NCBI GenBank assembly: GCA_030426665.1
Contig: JAUHYD010000004.1
Coordinates: forward strand, 231,598-295,597
DNA: 64,000 nt
Reading direction: 5' to 3'
Origin: Bacteroidia bacterium
Lineage (GTDB): Bacteria; Bacteroidota; Bacteroidia; Chitinophagales; Chitinophagaceae
Below the pieces are notes generated by a model that worked only from the letters and a program-made list of their open reading frames with translations, did no database searches and was not told where the DNA came from. A program made the position numbers and the translations under genes. This document shows positions 54,474-63,400 of this stretch, in pieces (position 1 is the first letter of the stretch; every line of letters starts with the position of its first letter).

Positions 54474-55355
54474 GTGATAGTTAGGTTGCACGGTTTGTAC
54501 ACGGTTAAATATGCAATGCTATTAGCAATAGCATTTTCGTGGGCGTCGGCCTATGGGCGTATTAAGGGCGGCAGCATCGCAATAAATCTTTCGCATACTA
54601 CACAATATTACTTTGAAACAGGCAATGTTAAGTTCGACGCACAATTGCCTCAAAAACATTTGTATGCTAACAATACTTACGGGCAAAGTATAGCAGTACA
54701 AATTGAGCGGGTAACACGAGACGGACTAATTCTGAGCCTTGGGCTTGGGTACGGGGTGAGGCGATATGATATTGATTATAAAAAAGACTTTACCAACTTC
54801 GACCCCGATGCAGTAGATAATCTGAAACAGAAGACGTTTTCCCAAAATTTTTCGGAAACAGTTAACTACCTGAAGCCGCGACTGATGGTAGGCTACCAGT
54901 GCTCAGTTGGTAGAAATTGGATTGCCGGCTTTAAGGCAGGCCTTTCGGAAATGCTGTTTTTTGATGGGATATGGGACAACTATTCTGCCAATACCCAATA
55001 TGAAACTGATGACGGCAGCATTTCAAAAAATGTACAGTTTATGTACGCAGAACGGTATTTTGGCAGACAAGATGTGATTAAAGGAAGTGGCAAGCTATTG
55101 CAGGTAAAATTATTTCCCCAAAAAATATTGTTGTATGAATTTTATGCCGGAATTAGTCGTGAGTTTGATAAACCGTGGATAAGGAATGTGTCAATAGGAA
55201 TTGAAGGCACGAGGGGTGTACGAATGTGGGATAACATTGCGGCAATGAGCGTGCAGAGCTCCCAAACCATTGACAAGGGTCTCGAATCAGAAGAAGTGTA
55301 CCTGGATAGAAACATATCATTGGGTGTTCGTTTGTCAGTAGGCATTTGGAGGTAG
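54474..55355 (+). CDS. outer-membrane beta-barrel-like protein of unknown function
   Basis: The protein has 293 residues starting at GTG (54474); an internal ATG at 54516 is an alternative. A signal-like N terminus (AMLLAIAFSWASAYG) precedes strands such as SLGLGYGVRRYDIDYKKDF and LMVGYQCSVGRNWIAGFKAG, and the final SLGVRLSVGIWR has the aromatic-ending pattern of porin-like barrels. No family assigned. Confidence 0.6.
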   Translation: MIVRLHGLYTVKYAMLLAIAFSWASAYGRIKGGSIAINLSHTTQYYFETGNVKFDAQLPQKHLYANNTYGQSIAVQIERVTRDGLILSLGLGYGVRRYDIDYKKDFTNFDPDAVDNLKQKTFSQNFSETVNYLKPRLMVGYQCSVGRNWIAGFKAGLSEMLFFDGIWDNYSANTQYETDDGSISKNVQFMYAERYFGRQDVIKGSGKLLQVKLFPQKILLYEFYAGISREFDKPWIRNVSIGIEGTRGVRMWDNIAAMSVQSSQTIDKGLESEEVYLDRNISLGVRLSVGIWR

Positions 55356-55440
55356 GCAAAAAAAGTGTTGTTTCTCAAACTAAAAATCACGCATTAGCGA
55401 CCCTCAGTTTAGAATCATATGTAGCAGGTTTTAGAATCTA

Positions 55441-55459
55441 TACCGGGCCCAGCCCGGTA
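55441..55459. repeat. strong GC-rich palindrome
   Basis: TACCGGGC-CCA-GCCCGGTA, 8-bp arms. No T run follows on the plus strand, so a terminator is not obvious. Confidence 0.6.
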
Positions 55460-55576
55460 TTAGGGGCAAAAATTGCCTATTGATTATCAGACATTTAATG
55501 CAAGATATCCACAAATTGCGCGACATAATTGGCGGCGAAATCCCCTTCCGGTAACTTTATAGTAAAATTATCAACT

Positions 55577-55984
55577 ATGAAGAAACTACTATTATTGCTG
55601 GCCATGGCGTACGCCACAGGCATGCAGGCACAGACGATCGAAGGCAAAGATTATGAGCGCAAAGGCGACATTGATGAAGACGGTTACATTACCGGAGCCG
55701 ACAATTCTAACCTGGGAAAATTTGATAAAGGTGGTGCTGTTTACGGGCAACTCCACGAAGTACTTGGGTACATCGGCGAAGATGGGGATGTTTTTGACAA
55801 ATACAACAACCGATTAGGAATAGTACGAAAGGACGGTACCGTAGAGGATGCTTACTTCAATACGTTAGGTTATGTACAAGACGATGGAACCGTAACAGAC
55901 GAGCTTTATAACAGAATAGGCAGAGTACGGATAAGCAATAAAGTATTGGCAGGTGCGTATTTTTTCTTTTTTGACTTTGACTAG
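55577..55984 (+). CDS. secreted beta-flower-type repeat protein
   Basis: The protein has 135 residues from the ATG at 55577, which starts the signal peptide (KLLLLLAMAYATGMQA/QT); the frame extends upstream to a GTG or TTG. The mature part repeats a motif of about 22 residues: GDIDEDGYITGADNSNLGKF, LGYIGEDGDVFDKYNNRLG, VRKDGTVEDAYFNTLGYV, QDDGTVTDELYNRIGRV. This resembles the 5-fold/4-fold beta-flower family. Function unknown. Confidence 0.75.
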   Translation: MKKLLLLLAMAYATGMQAQTIEGKDYERKGDIDEDGYITGADNSNLGKFDKGGAVYGQLHEVLGYIGEDGDVFDKYNNRLGIVRKDGTVEDAYFNTLGYVQDDGTVTDELYNRIGRVRISNKVLAGAYFFFFDFD

Positions 55985-56227
55985 TTCCGTTTTAGTGTCT
56001 TGATTCCGACACTGGCGCAGGTTTGTAGCTAGACAAAGCCTAAGCAATCCTGTGACATGCCTAGTCTTGCCCGATAATAGCAGGAGTAATGGAATTGCTT
56101 GGTGTAACAGTTATGACCTTTGGTTGGTGCATGTCCTCGTTTCCATCCAAGCAGGGACTCGAAGGTATTCAGAACGGTAAAGCTGACCTCTTGTGTCCCA
56201 GTCTTGCTGCCAGGGGTACTTGGAACA
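55985..56227. other. interval with a REP-like unit; no clear gene
   Basis: Contains hairpin AGTGTC/GACACT (55994-56012) and the third copy of the RAYT-type repeat. The remaining sequence to 56227 is open in two frames but shows no recognised protein. Confidence 0.55.
56010..56075 (+). repeat. third copy of the RAYT-associated repeat
   Basis: It begins CACTGGCGCAGGTTTGTAGC and carries the TAAGC...TGACATGC core of the repeats at 15.2 and 15.8 kb. The stem is CAGG/CCTG (56018-56021 and 56049-56052) instead of CGAG/CTCG; both arms changed together. The inner CCGGTTTGC hairpin is absent. No transposase gene is nearby. Confidence 0.75.
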
Positions 56228-57187
56228 TTAGTTTTCTTTCAAGAAGGAAGATACATACGCAATCCATTCTGCTCGATTTTTTTGAAGAAAGTCATCATGC
56301 CCGGTGAGTGGGAATATTTTTAGCTGCTTGTTTCCTGCGAGGTTTTTATAGATAGCGTCTGTTTCGCTGCGGCTTACGTTTCTATCTTGTTGGCCATACA
56401 TCAACAATGTATTGCATTTAACGCCCTTGGCATATTCGGTAGGGTTGTGTTCAAATGCCCAAAAGCCATTTTGGATGCCGCCCCAAAATACGAGTAACGA
56501 AGCCATAGGAAAACATGGGATACCCATAATCTTAAATCTTGCACACACCGTTTGATACATGGAACCAAAAGGACACTCTACTATTATTCCTTTCGGGTGC
56601 AGCTGAAGGTCTTTGATGGCTTTCAGGATGGCTACAGCACCCATCGAAGAGCCTAAAAGATATATGTTTTTTTCGCCTTGTTGGGTCATATAGTCAAATG
56701 CGGTTTTGACCTCCTCCGCTTCTTTATACCCCAATGTCGTTTGGTTGCCCTCAGATGCTCCGCTACCCATAAAATCTACCAAAAGGGTATTGTAGCCCAA
56801 TTGTCGTAGCTCGTCTGCTTTATCCAGCATTGCCGACTTCTCGCTGCTATAGCCATGAAATAATATTACTGTGCCCAGTGCAGTATTGCTGCTGTCTATT
56901 GGTATATGCCAACAGGCAATTCTTTTATTGCTTTGCATCGAGAGTGTCTCATATTGCCTCTCAGGTTTTCTTTTGTTGGTTGGCTTCGGGTTGTTTACTC
57001 CTAATACCAAGGTCTGCAACTTGTCGGTTACCGATAGTTTTTCCGGAGTTTTAGTCTTTGTGGTTGCGCTATTTGAAAAATGAGTGAACTTGTATGCATG
57101 AAAGAAGGCAACTACATTCATTGCCACAAAAGCAACTACAAAGACAATCGATAATGACCTGAAGCGTTTCTTTTTGAGTACTGGCAT
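56228..57187 (-). CDS. alpha/beta hydrolase
   Basis: The protein has 319 residues from the ATG at 57187; a GTG 27 nt upstream is possible. An N-terminal helix (SLSIVFVVAFVAMNVVAFF) may anchor it to the inner membrane. The oxyanion segment VILFHGYSSEKS, the nucleophile elbow LLGSSMGAVAIL (GxSxG) and the C-terminal His in LTGHDDFLQ are consistent with a serine hydrolase. Asp in YGQQDRNVS may complete the triad. Substrate unknown. Confidence 0.82.
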   Translation of the reverse strand: MPVLKKKRFRSLSIVFVVAFVAMNVVAFFHAYKFTHFSNSATTKTKTPEKLSVTDKLQTLVLGVNNPKPTNKRKPERQYETLSMQSNKRIACWHIPIDSSNTALGTVILFHGYSSEKSAMLDKADELRQLGYNTLLVDFMGSGASEGNQTTLGYKEAEEVKTAFDYMTQQGEKNIYLLGSSMGAVAILKAIKDLQLHPKGIIVECPFGSMYQTVCARFKIMGIPCFPMASLLVFWGGIQNGFWAFEHNPTEYAKGVKCNTLLMYGQQDRNVSRSETDAIYKNLAGNKQLKIFPLTGHDDFLQKNRAEWIAYVSSFLKEN

Positions 57188-57375
57188 ACAATAGCTGTGG
57201 AATGATATACGCACGTTTTAGCTATTTATTTTAAACGAGCAGGAAGTACATTTATTGTTGGTTTTCGTATTTTATCTCATTTTGCTGTAGTCGCCAAAGT
57301 TGTTGCGCGGCTTAGTTTTACGAGATGAGTATCAGGAACATAAATTGACAAAAACATCCTTTTGCAGTACACGCA

Positions 57376-57843
57376 CTACTTGATATTCTGATAGGTACTC
57401 ATGTAGGTCACTGGTTCGCCGGAGGTGTTCGGCTTTATAATCGTTAACGTCATTTGGCTAGCGGTTATTGCTACATCAAATGTGTCGGGGTTGCTATCCA
57501 CAAGTGCAAGTCTGGTATCATTGTCCAGTAGCGCCCATAGTATAGTCACCGTCTGCGCACTACCTGCACACTTGTCCGTATTTTCATCCTTAACAGCTGT
57601 GCCATTTCCGGCAAATAACACGAAATCATCTTTTTCGCACGCATCCAGCTCCGCATACAAATCTATGGTGGTGTCTACGCCCATGTGGTTCACACTGGCT
57701 ATCTGCGCCGATTGTTGCCACTTACCCGCCTCCAGCATTTTTTGGGTTGCTGACTTGTTGTCATCATCGTTTGTACTTTTCTTGCAGGCAGCCATCATAA
57801 CGAGACTACAGCATAAAACGGCAAAAGTGTTGGACAGCTTCAT
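57376..57843 (-). CDS. lipoprotein with lipocalin-like domain
   Basis: The protein has 155 residues from the ATG at 57843; the lipobox is MMAAC (Cys near 20), followed by KKSTNDDDNKS. The rest resembles the lipocalin-like proteins of Bacteroidota (AGKWQQSAQIASVNHMGVDT, TVKDENTDKCAGSAQTVT-like strands). Ligand unknown. The neighbours do not point to a pathway. Confidence 0.65.
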   Translation of the reverse strand: MKLSNTFAVLCCSLVMMAACKKSTNDDDNKSATQKMLEAGKWQQSAQIASVNHMGVDTTIDLYAELDACEKDDFVLFAGNGTAVKDENTDKCAGSAQTVTILWALLDNDTRLALVDSNPDTFDVAITASQMTLTIIKPNTSGEPVTYMSTYQNIK

Positions 57844-57951
57844 AACATATAATTTCACATAAAACTATAAAACGCTTTCGACTATCCCAAGCAGCACGAG
57901 GTACTGTTGAAAACGCGCACCTGGTGGCCGCTCCGGACCATGTTGCTGTTA

Positions 57952-58341
57952 CTAACCGTTACTGTTAGCTACCCCTGCCATGAATCGCGCAATAGCTGCC
58001 CCCAATTCCCTATTAATATACGCAGCATCAACAACCATGGTACCGCCTTGTGGCGCTATCAGTCTTTCAATCTCATTTCTGTATTCCTCAAACTCTTCCA
58101 GTACCAATGTAAAAGGCTGACCGGAGGGCTTGTCGAAATCTTTACTATTCAGGAACTGTTGGATTTGTTTCAGCACATATTCCATATCATCTCCCAGTTC
58201 AATGCCCGCCTGAAACATGAATTCAGAATAAGCATCCAGTATGATGAACATATAAACATGACCTTCCTTTATTGTTTCTAATTCAAACGACAAAAGGCAA
58301 ATAACCTCAATGGGTTGCGTGGCTTTCTTTACTGACTCCAT
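57952..58341 (-). CDS. hypothetical protein, 129 residues
   Basis: The protein is not secreted and has no TM. It contains the segment VYMFIILDAYSEFMFQAGIE followed by an acidic helical stretch and AAYINRELGAAIARFMAGV. I do not recognise the family. A minus-strand -7 element TATATTTG (58408-58415) about 66 nt upstream supports expression. Its leader includes the hairpin GTCAGT-CTTACA-ACTGAC (58370-58387). Confidence 0.55.
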   Translation of the reverse strand: MESVKKATQPIEVICLLSFELETIKEGHVYMFIILDAYSEFMFQAGIELGDDMEYVLKQIQQFLNSKDFDKPSGQPFTLVLEEFEEYRNEIERLIAPQGGTMVVDAAYINRELGAAIARFMAGVANSNG

Positions 58342-58746
58342 TGCTTAAGAAACTACTATTAAGGGAAAAGTCAGTCTTACAACTGACTAGAATAAACGCT
58401 TTCAGGGCAAATATACTTAAGTTTTTGTGTCGTCAATTTTCGCAAGCCATGTGCTTGCAATCAGCCTGCTGTATAGGGTTTAATGCTTGTTTCCTTACAG
58501 CTGGTTGGCGCGATTAACAGTAGGTTTGTTGTTTTGGTGTCGTTATAGACGCACGCACACAGTAGCCAATTCACAACATAGACAGGTGCCGGACATCCTT
58601 ACATTAAGAACTAAGTACCCTTTTGTTGACACATTCCCGTTTGAGCGGGGGGGTACGATTGTTCGCAGGTAGCATATACGTATAAAGCTATTGCGCACTT
58701 CCATCGGTTCCGGTAAGGAGCTGCCATAGGTGTAGAGAGTAAACTA
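58342..58746. other. gene-free interval
   Basis: It contains the promoter and leader hairpin of the 129-residue gene on the minus strand. The rest (about 58420-58746) shows no supported gene or repeat; a 61-codon plus frame lacks coding signs. Confidence 0.5.
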
Positions 58747-59439
58747 TTAACCCGGCAAAAGATCACAAAACCAAAAGTTGTTCTCTATGTCGCCATGAGC
58801 GTACGATCGGCAAACCGTCTCGCCTACTGTATAGGCGATTGGTTGTTTGTAGTAGGGTGCATCAAAACAGAAAGTATGGAACTCGCCATTTTCGCCACAT
58901 GGGTCTATGTCAGTTGGCAGATCGTTGATGAAACCTCTGTCTACTATTCGCCCGGCAAACGATTTGTCCAGCAATGTGCCATTCACACATACCACAATGG
59001 CTTTAAATCCTGACTCAATGAACTCCGCTATCAATTGCTTTGTATTCCGCTTCCAGAGTGGGAAAACTGTCTTTATACCCACGGTTGCCAATTGTGTCTC
59101 CCGGTATTTTCGAAGGTCTTCCAGAAAAATATCCCCGAAAGCCGCATAACCGAATCCTTGCTCCCTAAGTTGAGACACGCACAATCCTGTCAATTCCTCA
59201 TACTCATCATTGCTGGGCTGTTCCGGTAGTTCTATTTTTCCATGCGCTATGCCTATAGCCTCGAGTTGTCGCTGCAGCAGCTCAGTTCTTACGCCATGCA
59301 TACTTACTCGATTGTAATGAGCATTTACGGAAGTCAGTAGGTATGCAACGTTAAAGTCTGCATCCCTTAGCAGATAATGAAGTGCCAGAGCAGAATCTTT
59401 GCCACTGCTCCAGTTAAAGTATGTTTTATGCGGAGACAT
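58747..59439 (-). CDS. Dph6-related ATP pyrophosphatase
   Basis: The protein has 230 residues. The PP-loop WSSGKDSALALHYLL at residues 10-24 and the late motif DPCGENGEFHTF are characteristic of the diphthamide-synthase/ATP-pyrophosphatase (Dph6-like) family. Bacteria have no diphthamide, so the bacterial role is different and unknown; adenylation and amidation of a small molecule is probable. A minus-strand -7 element TACCTTTG at 59448-59455 ends 8 nt before the ATG. Confidence 0.85.
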   Translation of the reverse strand: MSPHKTYFNWSSGKDSALALHYLLRDADFNVAYLLTSVNAHYNRVSMHGVRTELLQRQLEAIGIAHGKIELPEQPSNDEYEELTGLCVSQLREQGFGYAAFGDIFLEDLRKYRETQLATVGIKTVFPLWKRNTKQLIAEFIESGFKAIVVCVNGTLLDKSFAGRIVDRGFINDLPTDIDPCGENGEFHTFCFDAPYYKQPIAYTVGETVCRSYAHGDIENNFWFCDLLPG

Positions 59440-59447
59440 TCAGGATG

Positions 59448-59455
59448 CAAAGGTA
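59448..59455 (-). promoter_or_regulatory. -7 element of the Dph6-like gene
   Basis: Minus-strand TACCTTTG, full match, 8 nt before the start codon. Confidence 0.5.
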
Positions 59456-59547
59456 CACAGCCACCACCATAGTCACGGCATACCGGAGTTGAAAAGCTGT
59501 TTGTCGGTAGAGGACCTGCATCAAATTCGCGCCTTGTCGGGCTTTAA

Positions 59548-60156
59548 TCAGAACCGATAGGTAAGGCCATAGTTAACAATGCCTCTGTATCCCGACCCAA
59601 GCTCCAGAAATCCACCGAAGTCCCGGCCAAAGCGGATGCCGATAGGTGCTATCTGAAGTGCACCATAAGTGCTTCTCGAATTCTTATACACGGAACTGAC
59701 ACCATTGTTTTTCGATTTAATGATATGGACGTAAATAGAATAGCCCGCGCCAAATACGCCGTAGAAGCGAAGTGTACCATTGGCAATAGTCAGATAGTTA
59801 AATGTGACCTCGGTTGCCATTGTATAGCAGGATTGTATGCCACGGCGATCTGTTACTGTAGAGGCATAGCTGGTGGGTGCGTAATTGTTACTTGAGTGCT
59901 CATAACTACCCACAACACCCAACGACAAAAGCCTGCTAAAATGATAACGGTACCCGAGGGATACGGCACCGAGTGCGGTCACATCCGTATTTTCGTTCAT
60001 GTTGTACTGGCTAAGGGGCATGTATCCATGGGCTATAAAAAGCTCGCTACCGGTAAAAGCCGGGGGGCGGCTATCAGGTGCATCCTGCGTCTGCGCAAAA
60101 AGGTGCAGCGAAGAAAACAATATAGTTACAGCTATAAAGAGGGCTTTATTTTTCAT
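59548..60156 (-). CDS. putative outer-membrane beta-barrel protein
   Basis: The protein has 202 residues from the ATG at 60156 with signal peptide (ALFIAVTILFSSLHLFA/QT). Strands such as VSLGYRYHFSRLLSLGVVGS and LRFYGVFGAGYSIYVHII alternate, and the C terminus IVNYGLTYRF ends in Phe, as outer-membrane barrels do. A -7-like TATCTTTA (minus strand, 60161-60168) ends 4 nt before the ATG, which supports this start over an upstream frame extension. Function unknown. Confidence 0.7.
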   Translation of the reverse strand: MKNKALFIAVTILFSSLHLFAQTQDAPDSRPPAFTGSELFIAHGYMPLSQYNMNENTDVTALGAVSLGYRYHFSRLLSLGVVGSYEHSSNNYAPTSYASTVTDRRGIQSCYTMATEVTFNYLTIANGTLRFYGVFGAGYSIYVHIIKSKNNGVSSVYKNSRSTYGALQIAPIGIRFGRDFGGFLELGSGYRGIVNYGLTYRF

Positions 60157-60423
60157 ATAGTAAAGATATATTTTTCTTGAAACTTTTGCATGTTGGTGGT
60201 TTTCAATCGCCAAGTTATTACTACCCTTTCACAAAACCGGACATCCTTTCGGTGCATTAATCCTACAAACCATATTTTAGAAAAATTCAGGCTCGCCTCT
60301 CTACTTACGTCGTTGCAGAACGACATTATTAGTGAGCTAAAAAATCACCCGTTAAAACGCATAACCGCAACTGTCCCAAGCAAAGCCTGGAGACTTGTTT
60401 TCCGATCCTGCAGTCTACTTCAA

Positions 60424-63400
60424 TCAGCGCCGATAAACAAGCCGTTTTACGCTTGAAGTCCCGTCATCTCCCTCGAAGTGGCATATATACACACCATCAG
60501 ACAAATTGTTTGGCAAATTAAATACAGAAGTATTTGCTTCGACCTTGTATTGTTGGACACCTCTTCCGTCTATAGTATACACCGTAAACAATCCTCCGAT
60601 TGGTGTTTCTAGTGTAAGTATCCCCTTCGTTGGGTTCGGGTACATTTTGATAGTAGCTGTGCCTTTCACATTCGGCGGCGTTATTGAAGTAAAGCATTCT
60701 GCTGATGTTTTTACGGTCAATAAAAGTGTTGCAGTATCGTCGCTACATGCATTTGTTACTGTGTAAATGATTGTAGTAGTCCCACTAGCTAAACCTGTAA
60801 TTTTTCCATCAGTTGCTACTGAGGCGACGCCGGTATTGCTGCTTGCCCATGTGCCACCCGCTATTGTTGTAGCAAGGTTTAGCGTGTCTCCAATACAAAT
60901 TGAGTCGATACCGGAAACAGTACCAGCATCTACAAGCGGGTGAACAGTAACCACAATAGTAGCCACGTCAGTGCCACAGGAGTTGGAGAATAAATAGCTA
61001 ATTGTTGCCGTACCTGTAGTTACCCCTGTCACTGCGCCCGTACTAGATACCGATGCAATGGCAGAAGAACTTGAGCTCCATGTGCCACCAGATACGGTAT
61101 TAGCCAACAAATGTGGTAGCGTTACACAAACATCGCTGCCTCCTGTTATAGTGCCGGCGTCGGGCATTGGGTTTACTGTTACCGCATAGGTTGCTACTGC
61201 TGTTCCACAACCGTTCGTTACACTATAGCTTATCGTGTCTGACCCGGCACTTATCCCGGTTACAACTCCTGTAGATGCTACTGCTGTGTTTCCCGTAGAC
61301 ACACCCCAGGTACCACCGGCAACGCTTGCCGATAAAAGGATTGTGCCTGATGGACAAACGGTAGTTGCACCCGATACTGTACCGGCCACGGGCAACGGGT
61401 TGACGGTAATCGTCGTATGTTCAAAACAGCCTGCGGGTAGAGCGTACGTAATATTTACAGTGCCTGCAGCCACGCCCGTGACAATGCCCGATGCAGCACC
61501 TACTGTTGCTGTACCTGCTGTTCCGCTGGTCCATGTTCCGCCGGTAGTAGCGCTGGCTAGGGCAATCGTCGCACCTTCACAAACCTCACTTGCACCTGTT
61601 ATGGGCAGAGGCATGGCATTTACTGTCAATGTAACACTTTCACTGCACCCGGTTGGCAACGTATACTCTATAGTGCTTAGACCCGTGGCTACACCAGTAG
61701 CCACACCTGATGTGCTACCGATAGTGGCAATCCCCGGCAAGCTACTGCTCCAAATACCGCCGGACGGTGTACTCGAAAAGTGTGTTGTTGACCCGGCGCA
61801 AACATTATCAGCCCCGGCGATGCCACTAGGCAATGGGTTTACGGTCAATTCTGCGGAAGTGCTACAGCCGGTTGCGACCACAGAATAGGTTATAGTGGAT
61901 GACCCTGCTAATAACGTTGTTACTAAGCCGCTGCTACTACCTATCGTGGCTACGACTGCCGTGCTGCTAGACCACGTTCCTGCCGGAGTAGCGCATGACA
62001 AAGCTGATGACCCTCCTGCACATACCTCTAAGGTTCCTGTAATATCTGCGGGGATGGGGTTGACAGTGATGTTATGTAGCCTTCTACAGCCTGATGGCAA
62101 TGTATAGCTAACAGTTACAGCTCCCGCAGAAACACCTGAAGCAATACCGCCCGTGCTTATATCTACCTCAGCCCCGGAACTACTCCATGTGCCGGTAGCA
62201 GGAGCTGTGCTAAGTGTAATATTGTCTCCTACACATACCTCACTTGCCCCGGTGATAATACTTGGCAATGCGTTAACTGTAACGGTAGCTGTTCTAAGGC
62301 AACCATTGGCTAATGAATAGCTTATTTGTGATGTGCCTGCAGTCAATCCGCTTACAAGTCCTGTCGCAGCTCCTACTGTTGCCACAGAAGTAGCTGAGCT
62401 AATCCATACACCTGACGGCACCGTGTTAGTCAACAGGCTTGTGGCACTCTGGCACATCGTTAGTGTGCCGGAAATAGCAGCAGGGGTAGTATTTACCGTA
62501 AACACTGTGGTGCTGATACAGTTAGCTGGTGTCTTGTAGGTTATTACTGCCGTGCCCGCCGCAACCGCTGATACCACACCTGTGCTTATATCGATTGTAG
62601 CATTTGACAAACTGCTGCTACTCCATGTGCCACCTGCCAATGCGTTGAACAGTGGGGCGGTACTCGACTCGCAGGCTGACGTTGTGCCGGTAATTGCTCC
62701 GGGTGTTTCGTTGACCGTAAATACTGCCGTTGCATAACAACCAGCTGGCAAGGTGTAACTAATCGTAACCGTACCTCCCGACACGCCCGAAACTGTACCC
62801 GATGTAGCCACCCCAAAGGAAGCAATACCGGCATCGCTGCTCTGCCAGGTGCCACCACTCACACTATTGGTAAGTGTGCGCGTAGCGCCGGAACAAACAG
62901 AAAATACGCCGGCAATGGTAGCTGGCTGTGGATTTACGGTAAAAACAGCAGCACTTGTGCAGCCGGCAGGCAGCGTGTACAATACATTTGCCGTACCTGT
63001 TTCCATGCCTGTAACAAGCCCTGATGATGCATCAATCGAGATACTTGAGCCTACCTTACTCCATGTGCCACCTGTCACGGTATTGGTCAATGTTGTTGAC
63101 ATCGTGTTACAAATAACCAAAGCGCCACCAATTACTGACGGAGAAGGGTTTACTGTTATGTTCAATACTGCGTCTGTACTTCCGCAAACATTAGATTTAG
63201 TATAAGAAATACTTGCAGTTCCGGCCATTACACCAGACACAATACCCGAAGAACTGCCTACGACAGCAATAGCGTCGGCAGAAGAGGACCAGACGCCACC
63301 CGCATCAGTGTTTGTTAGTGTTATATCCGAACCTTCACATAGGGTTGTAGCACCTGATATTGCCGATAAAACAGGAGTTGCATTTACGGTAACGTCTGCC

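Noticed and set aside
56089-56323. Short plus frames after the third RAYT-type repeat
   Set aside because: Open in two frames but no start signal or homology; they run into the antisense of the hydrolase gene.
58487-58672. 61-codon plus frame
   Set aside because: No convincing start or homology, and it lies in a region with no other coding signs.
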